64,000 nt of DNA from the NCBI RefSeq assembly GCF_019649055.1, contig NW_026570241.1:1316501-1380500 (forward strand). Direction: 5' to 3'. Positions 22,189 to 32,750 of this stretch are shown piece after piece. A program made the position numbers and the translations under genes. Position 1 is the first letter of the stretch, and the number at the start of each line of letters is the position of its first letter. This DNA is from Paramacrobiotus metropolitanus. Its lineage: Eukaryota; Tardigrada; Eutardigrada; Parachela; Macrobiotidae. The notes beneath the pieces are model-generated. The model worked only from the letters and a program-made list of their open reading frames with translations. It did not search any database and was not told where the DNA came from.

Positions 22189-23573
22189 TTTTACAGTTAG
22201 TGAGTAAGATGTGCTAATTTTGTACAGATATACGACAGAGTTCCAGAGCTACCTACAGTTGTGGTCTATCTGTACCATATATGCAGAAGTGAGGTTTGTG
22301 CGTTGTATCCTAGCCGAGATCACCCGTCGCTACAAGCTTTTTGTGTTTTGTGAATACTCGATGTCATTTCCTCATTTAATTCGCACACTTTCTACTGGTG
22401 AATGATGTTTTCGAAGCGAGCTGACCGCATTATCGCTTAACATTTACCTAAACATACTTTTTGCATACTGCATGCTAACGATATGCGGGATAAAAGTTGA
22501 GCCTTTAGTTAGTGCATGCGTACAATTAATAATTATCAGCTTTCCTACATAATATTAGAGGATGAACGCGGTATAAATAGAGGATATAATTATAGTACTT
22601 ATTCTTCCTGTCAAGCAGCTAAGAACAGCAGGTTTAATTGTTCTCTTGTTGCAAGTTATATCTAACTGTTACAGCCTGTAGTATATGTTATTTTTGTAAT
22701 ACCTACTATGCCAATGAAATAGGATTTAAATTTATGCAGTTTTATTTGAGTATAATAAATTGTTTTTTCTATGTGTAAATCATTCATGAGCTGCGTAACA
22801 AAACATATTAACGTTAACATTAGAATAATAGCAAAATACCACTTCATGATTTAATATATGTCCTCTTCTACTCGACAAATGCGACGCCCATATTGCGGCA
22901 CTGCTCACTATTATATTATTGTTTTAATATTTCTTCAGTTAGATCCCTGTAGCTGAACAGACATGCATGCGAGAATGCCTTTTCGTCCGCAAGAATCCTT
23001 TTCGGTTAATTTGTGAGCTTCTGGTGGTTAATTACTATTCTGCTCCTGTACTTTCCGGTCTGGACCTTACCAACGAACGTTAAATCTGTTCCGTACCACA
23101 GTTGGTGTGCTATCAGCTATGCATTGTAGAACCATTGTAGAACCCCATTATTATTTTGGTAGAACTGTAACAGGTTACAAGCACAGTACCAGATTAAGCG
23201 CTGCCGCGCCGGTTGCGCATCTTCTTTTACCCTTGGCGTCTACCGTATTGTATATTACGTTTAATATAGATACTTCTATAGATTTAGATATATCAGTTAA
23301 ACTGACACATACAGCACATTCTGCACTACTCTACTTACAAGCTGTACGTATAAACGGATAATAAACTACGGAATTATTACGATGTGCTTAAAGGCTAAAG
23401 CAATATTTTATCCCGATAAATCACTGGCGGCGCAACAGAAAGCAGAACAAAGAACATGAAACCATGACATACTGTTTACTGTTTAAGGTGTACACTGTAC
23501 AGCTGTCCTTACACCGAAACCTGGTAACAATACGCTTGTTACTAACAAGTTGTTAGTACTGGTTTCCATTTCG
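22189..23573. other. Spacer 3' of secreted-family copy S1
   Basis: No gene seen. Bases 23365-23480 match the corresponding 3' flank of copy S3 (about 53465-53575; shared run AAATCACTGGCGGCG), showing that the S1/S3 duplication extends beyond the stop codon. Confidence 0.5.
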
Positions 23574-24830
23574 TTACTCGATCATCTTGCCGTCCTGATA
23601 CTTGACATTCATGTATCCGAAAGTTCTAACATAATCGCCAAATTCGGCGCAGTCAAGAGCCTGCAACGCTTTCTCGCGCAGTTCCAGGATGACATCCAGC
23701 GCCTCTTGTCCACATATCTCCACAACACTTTTATCCTTGTCGCCATTGGCGTATGCTAGCACACTCTGTAGAATCCTGCAACACTGAACATGACCTGCCA
23801 CGGTTTACACAGTTCGGCTAACAATACTAACTACAGTAGTGGCACTAATACCGACATATAAAAGCCCAAAGAATAAAGAAGCGTGCGTAAATAATAATAG
23901 ATTCACAGAAAGAAATTTGTCAAAGAAGTGTCGAGAAACGCTGTGACTGTACAGTCTGTATGAATAACCCTCTACCGGAAGAGTTTTTGCGTTAGTATTG
24001 ACTCCTGGGATACATTTGGAAATGCACTGTCCCCTCGAACCGTTTAATGAAATGCTGCACAATTAAGACATTCTATTTTAGGGAACGGCACCTTTTGCTC
24101 GCCATCGTCTACATAGTCAGTTTGCATACCGGCAGAGGACTGGTCTGTTAACCCTGAATTTATGAGGAAAACACATCATGCACGGTTCAGTGACAGAAAT
24201 CAAATCCGGGGGCCCACTTTTCCTCCGCGCTATAGGTCTCCCGTAAACGTCGTCTAGCGTACTCTCTTTTCCGTATACAAGGTGTTATGGCCCTTATGTA
24301 TTTGGCAAGGTCACCGGTTTCACATAAAGTAGCCAACACCAAAAAGACATCCGGAGTATACTCAACGGTTCTCTCTATGCTCGTGCTGGGGCACTGCCGG
24401 GAAAATTCCGCACCCAGCTGTCCCGTCGAGCGAACCATTCTGTACAGAAACGTTGTAAGTACGATAACTGTTGATTTTTTTATTTATAGAACAATAATTC
24501 ATGGTGCAGCGCACTGCACTACGAAGAAGAAACAATTCGCGAACGAGATACGTACATGTAGCAGATACGATGCACTTACGAACAGAAATCGTTGAGTAGA
24601 GGAGCAGCATCGGTTGAGTTGTCCGGCTTGCACAAAAAGGCATGGAGCAGACTCTCCGGTGGCGGACACGTCAAGCCCAGCACCATGGAGTAATTAAAAT
24701 TTAAGGTGTCCAGGGCCGCTGTGTAATTTTGGGCCAGTGCACCGCAGTCGGGATTGTCGGCCGTAACTAACTGAAACGCAATCACGACCGGAAGAAAAGT
24801 TTCTAAAATCTTGGAGCTTGTTAACAACAT
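23574..24830 (-). pseudogene. Secreted cysteine-rich family, copy S1, frameshifted in exon 2
   Basis: Exons: 24580-24830, 24130-24439, 23574-23775. Exon 1 has a signal-like leader (LPVVIAFQLVTA) and the family motif NYTAALD ... YSMVLGLTCP ... LLHAFLC ... DFC. Exon 2 carries FSRQC, ETGDLAKYIRAITPCIRKRE and, in another frame, SVTEPCMMCFPHKFRVNRP. Exon 3 carries GQEALDVILELREKAL ... CAEFGDYVRT ... KYQDGK. Exon 2 is 310 bases where in-phase copies have a multiple of three. An extra base near GTGGGCCCCCGG moves the frame and gives a TGA after FDFCH. Otherwise the copy is well preserved. A TATA-like sequence lies at about 24891-24898. The family is described under S3. Confidence 0.75.
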
Positions 24831-24890
24831 GATTACTGGCTGCGGAATATGCAAACTGATAACTGGAAGCGCAACCCGAGAATTCGGTAA

Positions 24891-24898
24891 GTATATAA
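24891..24898 (-). promoter_or_regulatory. TATA-like box upstream of S1
   Basis: The minus strand reads GTTTATATAC about 60 bases before the S1 start codon, a plausible position for a core promoter TATA element. S3 and S4 do not keep it obviously. Confidence 0.35.
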
Positions 24899-26519
24899 AC
24901 GCATTAAAACTGCATGCAGAAATTGTGAATGGCCTTACAAATAATTTCTTCGACAGAAGGTTCTTGCTATCATTTTAAGCCATCGAAAATTAGTTCTAGA
25001 TATGCCACGACAAACTAACGCAGTTTATCGAAGGCAGCGAAGTAAAGTCATGCAAACGGTATGCAAAGGTCGCCTCATTAATTTATGCATGCATCGCAAC
25101 TGGTTTGCAACTGTTTCGGACATTGTCCAAATGTGGCGGGAATATCAGGAACATTCACTTCGCACTTGCACGGTTTAATTCTTTTAAATTTAATACAGAC
25201 GATTACCATTGATTTTAGGTCCATCGGGCATTGTACGATATACCTTGCGTTTTTTTTTACTTTTGCTTTTACTGTTTTGTGTTTTTTGGCGCCACCATTT
25301 GGCTCTAGTGAGTAATGCTAAAATTTAACCATGAGGACCATACTGTGGGGGAATACACCACATTGCTAACTAATGCATGAAACTTAGTGATTATAAAGCA
25401 GAGCTTTGTGTAAGTTCTTTCAGCGGCCTGCATATCACCACAATTTGCAATTGTAAATCGTTAACGGAGCTGTACCCCGTTGTTTGCGATTGTAAATTTT
25501 GATAGTGCATCCTACACATCAGTGCCTGTTTCTGATGACTTTTGGACGGAAACCTCGTCCAAATAGTCTTATATCTATATGAGACCGAAATGTAAAAGCC
25601 GGCGCGCAAATGCCGGAATTATTCTCAAGAACATTCGCGATCGACATTTCGCGTGTAACACGACTTCGTTTCGTCATTTGCCCTTTTCACTTGCGGGGGC
25701 AACCTGGATTTTTATATCGGCCATGGCTGATGGCCCTAATAGGCACAATGCTTTTCTTGTGATCGTGCAGTACTCGTAAGTACACTATATTTGGGCGCGG
25801 CGTAGGAAACTGACTGCAATGAGCTCGCCAGTACACGTACCGTGGATTCCCGTTACGACATGGCGTTCAGACTAGGGCTGAAATGATGGTTACTGATTTC
25901 ATGTTTTGTTCTTCATTTCCTTTTCATTTCATAATCGTGCGGTCCTGATGCGGACCCTCGCGTGAAATGTGAAAATGATCGAAATGTGATCATGAAACCG
26001 CATATAAGATGCTAAAATCATGAAATACGCCTGAAATGCAATGAAAACGATGGAAATTAGCGCGATTCACAATATTTCTTGAAAAGAAATATGAAAACCG
26101 GTTTTTTTTTGGTGTGGCCTTTGTTAGTGCGAACACTTGCATTAGGCAACACTGCGAGAAGAAAATTAACGCTAAGATTTTAGATAACATTAAATGCATT
26201 TTTTAAATTTTTGTTATCTATACGAATTTTCGGAGTTTTACGTACGCTTTTGGTGCACACTGCACAGGTTACCTCTGTACGTTTTCAGAACAATGTATGC
26301 AAATCATTTAGCTTTAGAATGACATAAAGTATTACAAAAACAGTGATTCGGAGTGCGTGCAATCGAAAGTTATAGTGTATGTATCTCATTTTACTATATA
26401 GATATACCGGTATATGTACCGGGCCGTCTTCCTTAAGATCCTTTTGTCGTTATACGTGATCGTGTTGCAATCATAAATTTTCGTTTTGCTAACGTGCAAA
26501 CTTTTTGGTAATTTCGTAG

Positions 26520-26546
26520 ATCCATCTATTTTACAAATAGATGGAT
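26520..26546. repeat. Perfect hairpin, 12-bp arms, 3-base loop
   Basis: ATCCATCTATTT, TAC, AAATAGATGGAT. No adjacent gene end, so a terminator role is not indicated. Confidence 0.7.
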
Positions 26547-26734
26547 ATAGTTCTTAAAAAGTACAAAAACGACAAAATATCGTTCCATGAACAGTTCTGG
26601 CTATGGCAGTTTTAGTTCACTGAGCGTAAAATTAAATTACTTTACGTTCACGCACTACACAGCTTTGCTTCCGTACTTATTGTTAACGTCATGGATTTTT
26701 GTGTACGAAACTGGAAAAAATGCGTATTTTGTAC

Positions 26735-26910
26735 GACAATTAATCGTCAAGGAGCTGGGTAAAAGACTGCGACAACAAACCGGAGAAGTACGCTCGCACG
26801 AATTTCTTCGACAGCGCCTGTCGATTGGGATTCAACGGGGGAACGCGGCGTCAGTACTGGGCACCATGGATGGAGTGGATAAGCTTAGAGATTTTTTTGT
26901 TATAGTTTGA
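26735..26910 (+). mobile_element. Retrotransposon C-terminal relic
   Basis: The readable peptide LGKRLRQQTGEVRSHEFLRQ followed by RLSIGIQRGNAASVLGTMDG closely matches the C-terminus of the longer relic at 55607-56503 (RRIKEQTGEARAVQYLWQ, then RISVKIQRGNAASVLGT). Only the last ~50 codons survive here. Such tails follow the reverse transcriptase and endonuclease-like region of invertebrate retroelements. Confidence 0.65.
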
Positions 26911-27830
26911 GCGGTTCTGTTTTATATAGATATTACCCACAGTGTAACGAGCAACAATAAATTTCTTTTAGTATTAATCGTAAGTACATAAAAACAACAT
27001 AACATAGTAATATCTAATAAGTACAGAAATTACTGTAATATGTACGATAGACTAACTAACTGATGAGTAAGAGACTATCGGTTTTTGTTTTATTGATCCA
27101 AAAAGATGTCTCCACTCTCCATCAGCTGGTACCACGGTACCATCGAGAAGCAGGGCGGGCTGCACAGTTTAACATACAACAGTACAACATACAACTGTAA
27201 ACAGTACAGCTGCAAACATAAACGCGGTACAAACTATAAAGTCGCATTATAACTGACGGTTATAATCGCGGGCCGCTTTATCGGTTGAACGTTTGGATGT
27301 TGATATTTTTCGCGTAAGCCGTTAGGATTTTCCCACATATCATTTGCTTTTATTGCTACTTTTGTACATACAGTGCGGCCGGAAGTTTACGTAATCGGTC
27401 TTTGACGATCAACAGCTGTAAACAGCGCCATACACATTCCACGTGCCAATTACAGTATACAGTTCTGTTTTAGCCGCTAAAGTCAACGGCCTATAGTGAA
27501 GTGGATTCTGCCGGGCAGCGTCAACACTGACACTCGCCGGAATCGTGCATACGATTAGTCTGGCCACCTTCAAACCGGTTTTCAAAACAATACGGGATAT
27601 ATCTAGCCACAGATCAGCCGACGAGATGCATTCTTGTCTTCTCTATCTGATCGCAGAATTCTTACGAGCACTCGACGGAGAAACTGTCAACATTTCCAAT
27701 CGTATCAAGCATTCTCTACCGTAAATTACAATTTCTATTAAGTATTGTGATATACCCACAGTTTCGGCTGCACTATTTTGAGTGCTGGATTTACTTTCCT
27801 GTCATTTTTGCATCATTATCCGGACTGATC
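26911..27830. other. Spacer before the cystathionine gamma-lyase gene
   Basis: Contains the isolated SH2-like peptide at 27106-27165, listed separately. Otherwise nothing supported. Confidence 0.4.
27106..27165 (+). pseudogene. Possible SH2-domain N-terminal fragment
   Basis: After an ATG the frame reads MSPLSISWYHGTIEKQGGLH. WYHG.I is the signature start of SH2 domains, which bind phosphotyrosine. The rest of an SH2 domain does not follow: the downstream frame becomes Asn/Tyr/Thr-rich simple sequence, and no donor site stands at the break. It may be a relic of a lost signalling gene or a chance match. Confidence 0.3.
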
Positions 27831-30800
27831 ATGATGGAATCACTGGTGAAGCGGCAGAGTAATAAACCAGCACAGACTGGTTCTCCTATTACGTTCAACA
27901 GCGGCAATGCCAGCTTTGAAATCGATCCCTATCCCGGTTTCGCTACGCATGCTATCCATTCGGGATGGGAGCCGCCAGAGCTGGAGTCCGTTGGTAAGTT
28001 TCTTCTCACTGTACTTACTCGTGATTCCTGAATCCGTATACACGAAAACTAAACAGTATTCAAGCTCTAAGCAATATTATAATTTATTTAATTTATTATC
28101 AAGTGTTGTGATTTAAATCGCTGTGTGTTTAATTTTAAATTGTTAAACCTTGCTACGATTAATACCAGGCCGGTTTTTTTTCTTACTTGGGACTGTTTAT
28201 AGTAGTAAATTGCTTCGGATTGTTTTTGATTTGTTTTTTTAATGTGATTGTAATTGTTAAATTGTATCTGTAAATACTTACGTTTTTGATTTGTTTTTTT
28301 GAATGCGATTGTGATTGTATCTGTAAATACTTTTTGTAATTAATTATGTTCTCCATCAGCATGATTACAGTTATACAAGTCAGAGCTACAGTATGTATTG
28401 CCTATCACTGACAGTACGAGCTGCGCTGCGAGTATTGTACAAGTACAACATAAAGTGCTTATGAACATAATATCAACCGGAAGTGTTCAGTTCTTTTGCT
28501 CCATTTATCCGCAGTCTCCCGCATAAATTATTGATTCTGTAGGCTGGACACCAGTTGTACCTCCAATTTGTCTGTCAACAACATTTCGCCAGAATGGTGC
28601 GGCTGGTCACCAGGGATTTCAGTATTCACGCTGGGGGAATCCGACCCGGGAATCCTTAGAGAAAACACTGGCAAAACTGGAAGATGCGGATTATGGTAAG
28701 ACTGACATCTGCCGGTGGCATTTCACACCCATTCATGTTTTTTTCGCGCTTTCTTGTCGTAGATAATTATCCGGTCGTAAATGAAGACACAAGTCATCAA
28801 AATGTGCTAAAACATGATCAAAAGTTATCCATCAATGTAGCGTTAATTAATTTTAAATATAGTTGCGAGGCTTACGAGCCGATAAACTGGCGATAATTGT
28901 AATTAAAGTCGCAAAATGATTAAAGTGTACTAATGGTAAATTTTTTTGGTATGAATCAATTTTAAGTTGTTTAGAATGCTCACCAGTGGTCGGTTTATTT
29001 CAAGGTATTTTGTAAGTACAGTACGAATATACAGTATAGTATATAGTAAGCACGAAAAATTTAAATATCCGAATACCTGCAATTAAAAGTTACACATCAG
29101 CTTATATATATATATGGTAAATATTCGTAAAAATGCCCGAATCAGCCGTAGTTTCATTTCGGTTTTCGTATTGCAAACTTGCAACGTACTACTACTATTG
29201 AGTTACTTTTAAAATTAATAATAAGTAATCGATAATTAAAATTGTTAAAGCTTAAGTTTTTGTGTTTTTTTTCTGATTTTTATTTATAAATAATCTTTTA
29301 TTATTAAACTTTTTTTAACTCCACTCTTCCCGCAAAATTTTCCGTCGTCCAGTTTATAATTTTTTCTAGTTGAGCATGTATTCCCTTTTTCATATGTTTT
29401 CTAGCGTTGTGTTATTCTACCGCCATGGCCGTCGTGGCCAACGTGGCCCATCTGCTGCGCAGCGGCGACGAGATCATCTGCATGGACTGCGTCGAATCCG
29501 ACGTGCACCGCTTCTTCACCCTCATCGCGCCGGACGGTGGTCTGGTGGTGAAGTTTGTCGACTGCACCGATCTTCAGCAGGTGCAGGCCGCCCTGTCCGA
29601 ACGCACCCGGATGTTGTGGCTTGAATCGCCTTCGAACCCCACCCTGCGAGTGGTGGACATTCAAGCGCTGTCCACTTTGGTGAAGAACACCAACCACGAC
29701 ATCCTGGTGGTGGTGGACAACACCTACATGTCCCCGTACTTCCAGCATCCGCTGGAGTTGGGCGCCGATGTGGTGTATCATTCACTGGCCAAGTACATCA
29801 ACGGCCACACGGATACCATGGGCGGATGTGCCATGCTGAATAACCACGAGGTCAGCACTGAGTAGTCAATAGTAAATTTACGAGTATTTTATTATAATAT
29901 AACTGTTATGGCCATTTTGTAAGTTTTTCTCAATTTTTTTTAACTGATTCTGAAAGTGTAATGTTCTGTTCGTACTATGATGAACAACTTACGAAAAAAT
30001 TAATTTAATTAAGAACCGTAATGGTTTGTTCGCGCTTTAAGAAATAATTTACAAAAAATTAACCGAATTAATTGTGAAAATTTAAGTAGCATTAGTCTCA
30101 CACTGTGGCAGCCTCTATCATTATTTTGATGTAATTCGTCTTGATGCTCATTGTCATAATTTTTATTCATTTTTGGTATCGATTGTCAGACTGTAATGTT
30201 TTATCCTTATCGTAGAAATTTACAGAACTATTTACTTTTGATTTGATGGCATAAAAAATTAATCAGTAATATCAATGAATCATGCAGCAGTTAGTTTTTT
30301 TACCGAATCTAATGTAACTGGAACAAAGTGAAGCACTCAGTTTTGCCGGTACACTACAAAGTTCGATACATATCCGGCATAACCCGGCTCTCTCTATATA
30401 GCTATGTAGTGAAATAATTGGGTTTTTTGCAGATCCATGAGCGCCTGAAGTTCCTGCAGATGGAAATGGGCGCGGTTTTATCCCCATTCGACGCCTTCAT
30501 GGTGCAGCGCGGGGTGAAGACCTTGCATCTGCGCATGCAGGAGCACATGCGCAATGGACTGGCTGTGGCGCGCTTCCTGGAACTGAATCCCTGCGTGGAC
30601 AAGGTCATCTATCCGGGACTGGCCTCGCATCCCCAGTACGAACTGATGAAGAAGCAGTGCAAGGGCTACAGCGGCATGCTGGCCTTTTACATCAAAGGCG
30701 GGAAACAGGAGGCGTTGACGTTCACACGAAATCTTCATGTACGTCATTGTAGTGATGTACGATATTCGACACCTGCAATATTAGTATCCCGTGCAAAAAT

Positions 30801-31559
30801 CTTATTAAAATTATTTAATAGTTTTGTTTGCGTATTTTGTTAGTGCGGTGATTTCGTCTATATAATACAAACCAAGGACGAGTAGTTAATGTCATGGAAT
30901 ATTTTTTGTGTTTTTGCGTAGATATTCGGGTATTTCGCTAATTCGGATAAAACGTTACTTATCGTTATGTATATAAATCCCCGCAGCATAATTTGCGTAG
31001 TACGGTGATTCTTCGGTTGTTAGAAACTAATTTCAATTGTAATTGATTTAATTAAGTACGTGCGGGCAGGTTTGATTGATTTGAAATTACTTACATTACT
31101 ATATCATTAGAATTTTTTATATAGATATACGAGTGGATTTTCAAATGTACAGTTTGGTTCGGTTTTTCATAGTTCTGCGGAGGAGTATATCAAATTGCCG
31201 ATTATTCATTAATTATTTAGAATTCGTAGTTTTTAAAAAGAGTAATCAAACAATTATTGCATGTTGTTCCCAACTAATGGTAAGCTGTCGTTTTGAAATG
31301 TGACATGCCGGCTTAATTGCAGTTGTTTATTGTGGCGGAGAGTCTGGGCGGTGTGGAGAGTCTCGTCAGCCATCCCGGCACGATGACCATGCGGAATGTA
31401 CCGGAAGCCGACCGCATTAATCTCGGCATCACCGACAATTTTATCCGCGTCTCCGTGGGTTTGGAGAATATCGACGATCTCCTGCGGGATCTGGATGGAG
31501 CGCTGCGTGCGGCGGTTATGCGCAACAAAACGGAAGACCGCCACAATTTAGCGGCATAA
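27831..31559 (+). CDS. CTH: Cystathionine gamma-lyase-like PLP enzyme, 434 aa
   Basis: Cys/Met-metabolism PLP-dependent enzyme of the type that cleaves cystathionine to cysteine in transsulfuration. Exons: 27831-27993, 28543-28695, 29405-29850, 30433-30738, 31323-31559; phases give exactly 435 codons. Family landmarks in order: FATHAIHSGWEP, VVPPICLSTTF, YSRWGNPTRESLEK (phosphate-binding Tyr and Arg), GDEIICMD, DILVVVDNTYMSPYF (PLP-pyridine Asp), HSLAKYINGHTD (Schiff-base Lys), RGVKTLHLRM, KVIYPGLASHPQ, VAESLGGVESL, HPGTMT and VGLENIDDLL. Two usually invariant sites differ. The FASGLAA-type loop reads YSTAMAV, and the YGGT loop reads ESDV, removing the Tyr that stacks on the cofactor. The fold is intact but activity or specificity may be altered. 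Length is close to the ~400-residue family norm. Exons are GC-rich in AT-rich introns. Confidence 0.92.
28221..28333. repeat. Tandem duplication of a ~55-base T-rich unit in intron 1
   Basis: GTTTTTGATTTGTTTTTTT...GATTGT...ATTGTATCTGTAAATACTT occurs twice in direct orientation, the second copy slightly shorter. Confidence 0.6.
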
Positions 31560-32750
31560 ATTAACGCAGGATTATCGGGAATTGAAATTGTGTGCTACGC
31601 GCTGATTCTTCCAGTATTTTACCTGTAACCTATGGAAATGGATTGTCTTTTCGCTTTGAAGTGGTTTTATGATTTTATTCGAGTTATGTTCGATAAATGT
31701 TGTCGAACGACAAATCGTTTATTTACAGTCATTGGAAGTTGTCGCACATTTTATCGGTGCTTCCTGTTTTGCTCCAGTTTTATGGAGGTTTTAGTATTGG
31801 CTTGTGCTCACTAAAGCTGATTTACGTACTAGCTATCTGTTGTCGGCTATCGCGCACATATGAATAAATTAACTGTATGTAATAAAATATTAATTTCAGA
31901 TAATGGTTTACTGCACTTATTTTCGTAGAAGTTGTATTGCTGCGTTCTTATACTATATTATTATTTCTTGAGTATATGTACTATTTATCGTTATTAAAAT
32001 GAGCGATAATAGTAAATGCTTATCATTACCAAACGTTAAGGCCGAAAAATATAAGTGGCGAAAAGATTTTTTTAAAAAGAACAATCACGCATCGGCATTA
32101 TTATCAAAATTTATTTTTTTTCCACGAACGGTAAATTCCCGTGTGATAATGCGCCGGTTATATTGGCTCCTTCCGGTATCAAAAGTGCTGTGATGCGCCG
32201 ACATTCTATTTCAAATTCCACATCTGTAGAAATATTCCTGTATTCTGTTCATTTGTTTATAAAATTACGGTTCTAAAAAGATTTTACATACGTAACAAAT
32301 CGCAAAAATCTGCTGGGTTTTACCCTTTGGCATTGAATGTTGCATTGCAATCACAATAAACTTCGGCAAAATGGAACCGGATCACTTCCGGTTGTATTGG
32401 CGGGCCACAGAACATTCCCTGTAGATGCTCTGTCAGCGCAAATTAAAGCCATAGATACAGAACATCGACAGAGCTGCACCGGATTTTTACAACCGCTGAC
32501 CGACGATAGCATAAGCGGCGCAAATGCAGAAAGCCGCTGTAGCGCTCCCCGCATTTTGGTTGCATTTCAAATCCTTGAACAACCAACAACGCCGATCGTT
32601 GACTTTGAGAAATCCACAGATTTTCGTTGATTTCACTTTTCAGGATTTGTGACATTTTCGCCAGAAATCGTTTAGTAGAGTACGAAATCCCTTTTGTCGT
32701 TGAAGTAGAAATTGTCAAGGTTTATTTGTATCTCATCAGTTGATCGCAAA
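31560..32750. other. Spacer between CTH-like and SRSF1-like genes
   Basis: Head-to-tail genes. AATAAA-type signals near 31863 and 31883 could serve the upstream gene's 3' end. The part next to 32751 should contain the SRSF1-like promoter and 5' UTR; no TATA box was seen. Confidence 0.4.

Larger units (their letters stand above)
24831..26734. other. 5' flank of S1 and intergenic spacer
   Basis: Bases 24841-25080 align with the 5' flank of S3 (54905-55155) and more weakly with S4 (58705-58955). The best shared block is ATCGAAG..A.CGAAGTAAAGTC followed by AAAGGTCGCCTCATT. The stretch 25880-26060 is rich in GAAATG/CATTTC repeats facing each other. A 12-bp-arm hairpin is at 26520-26546. No gene seen. 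Confidence 0.5.

Noticed and set aside
25880-26060. GAAATG-rich region as a possible CRISPR-like or satellite array
   Set aside because: No regular unit length or spacing; only irregular motif repetition.
29401-29785. Long antisense open frames over CTH-like exon 3
   Set aside because: A GC-rich exon gives open antisense frames; the sense frame has clear family motifs.
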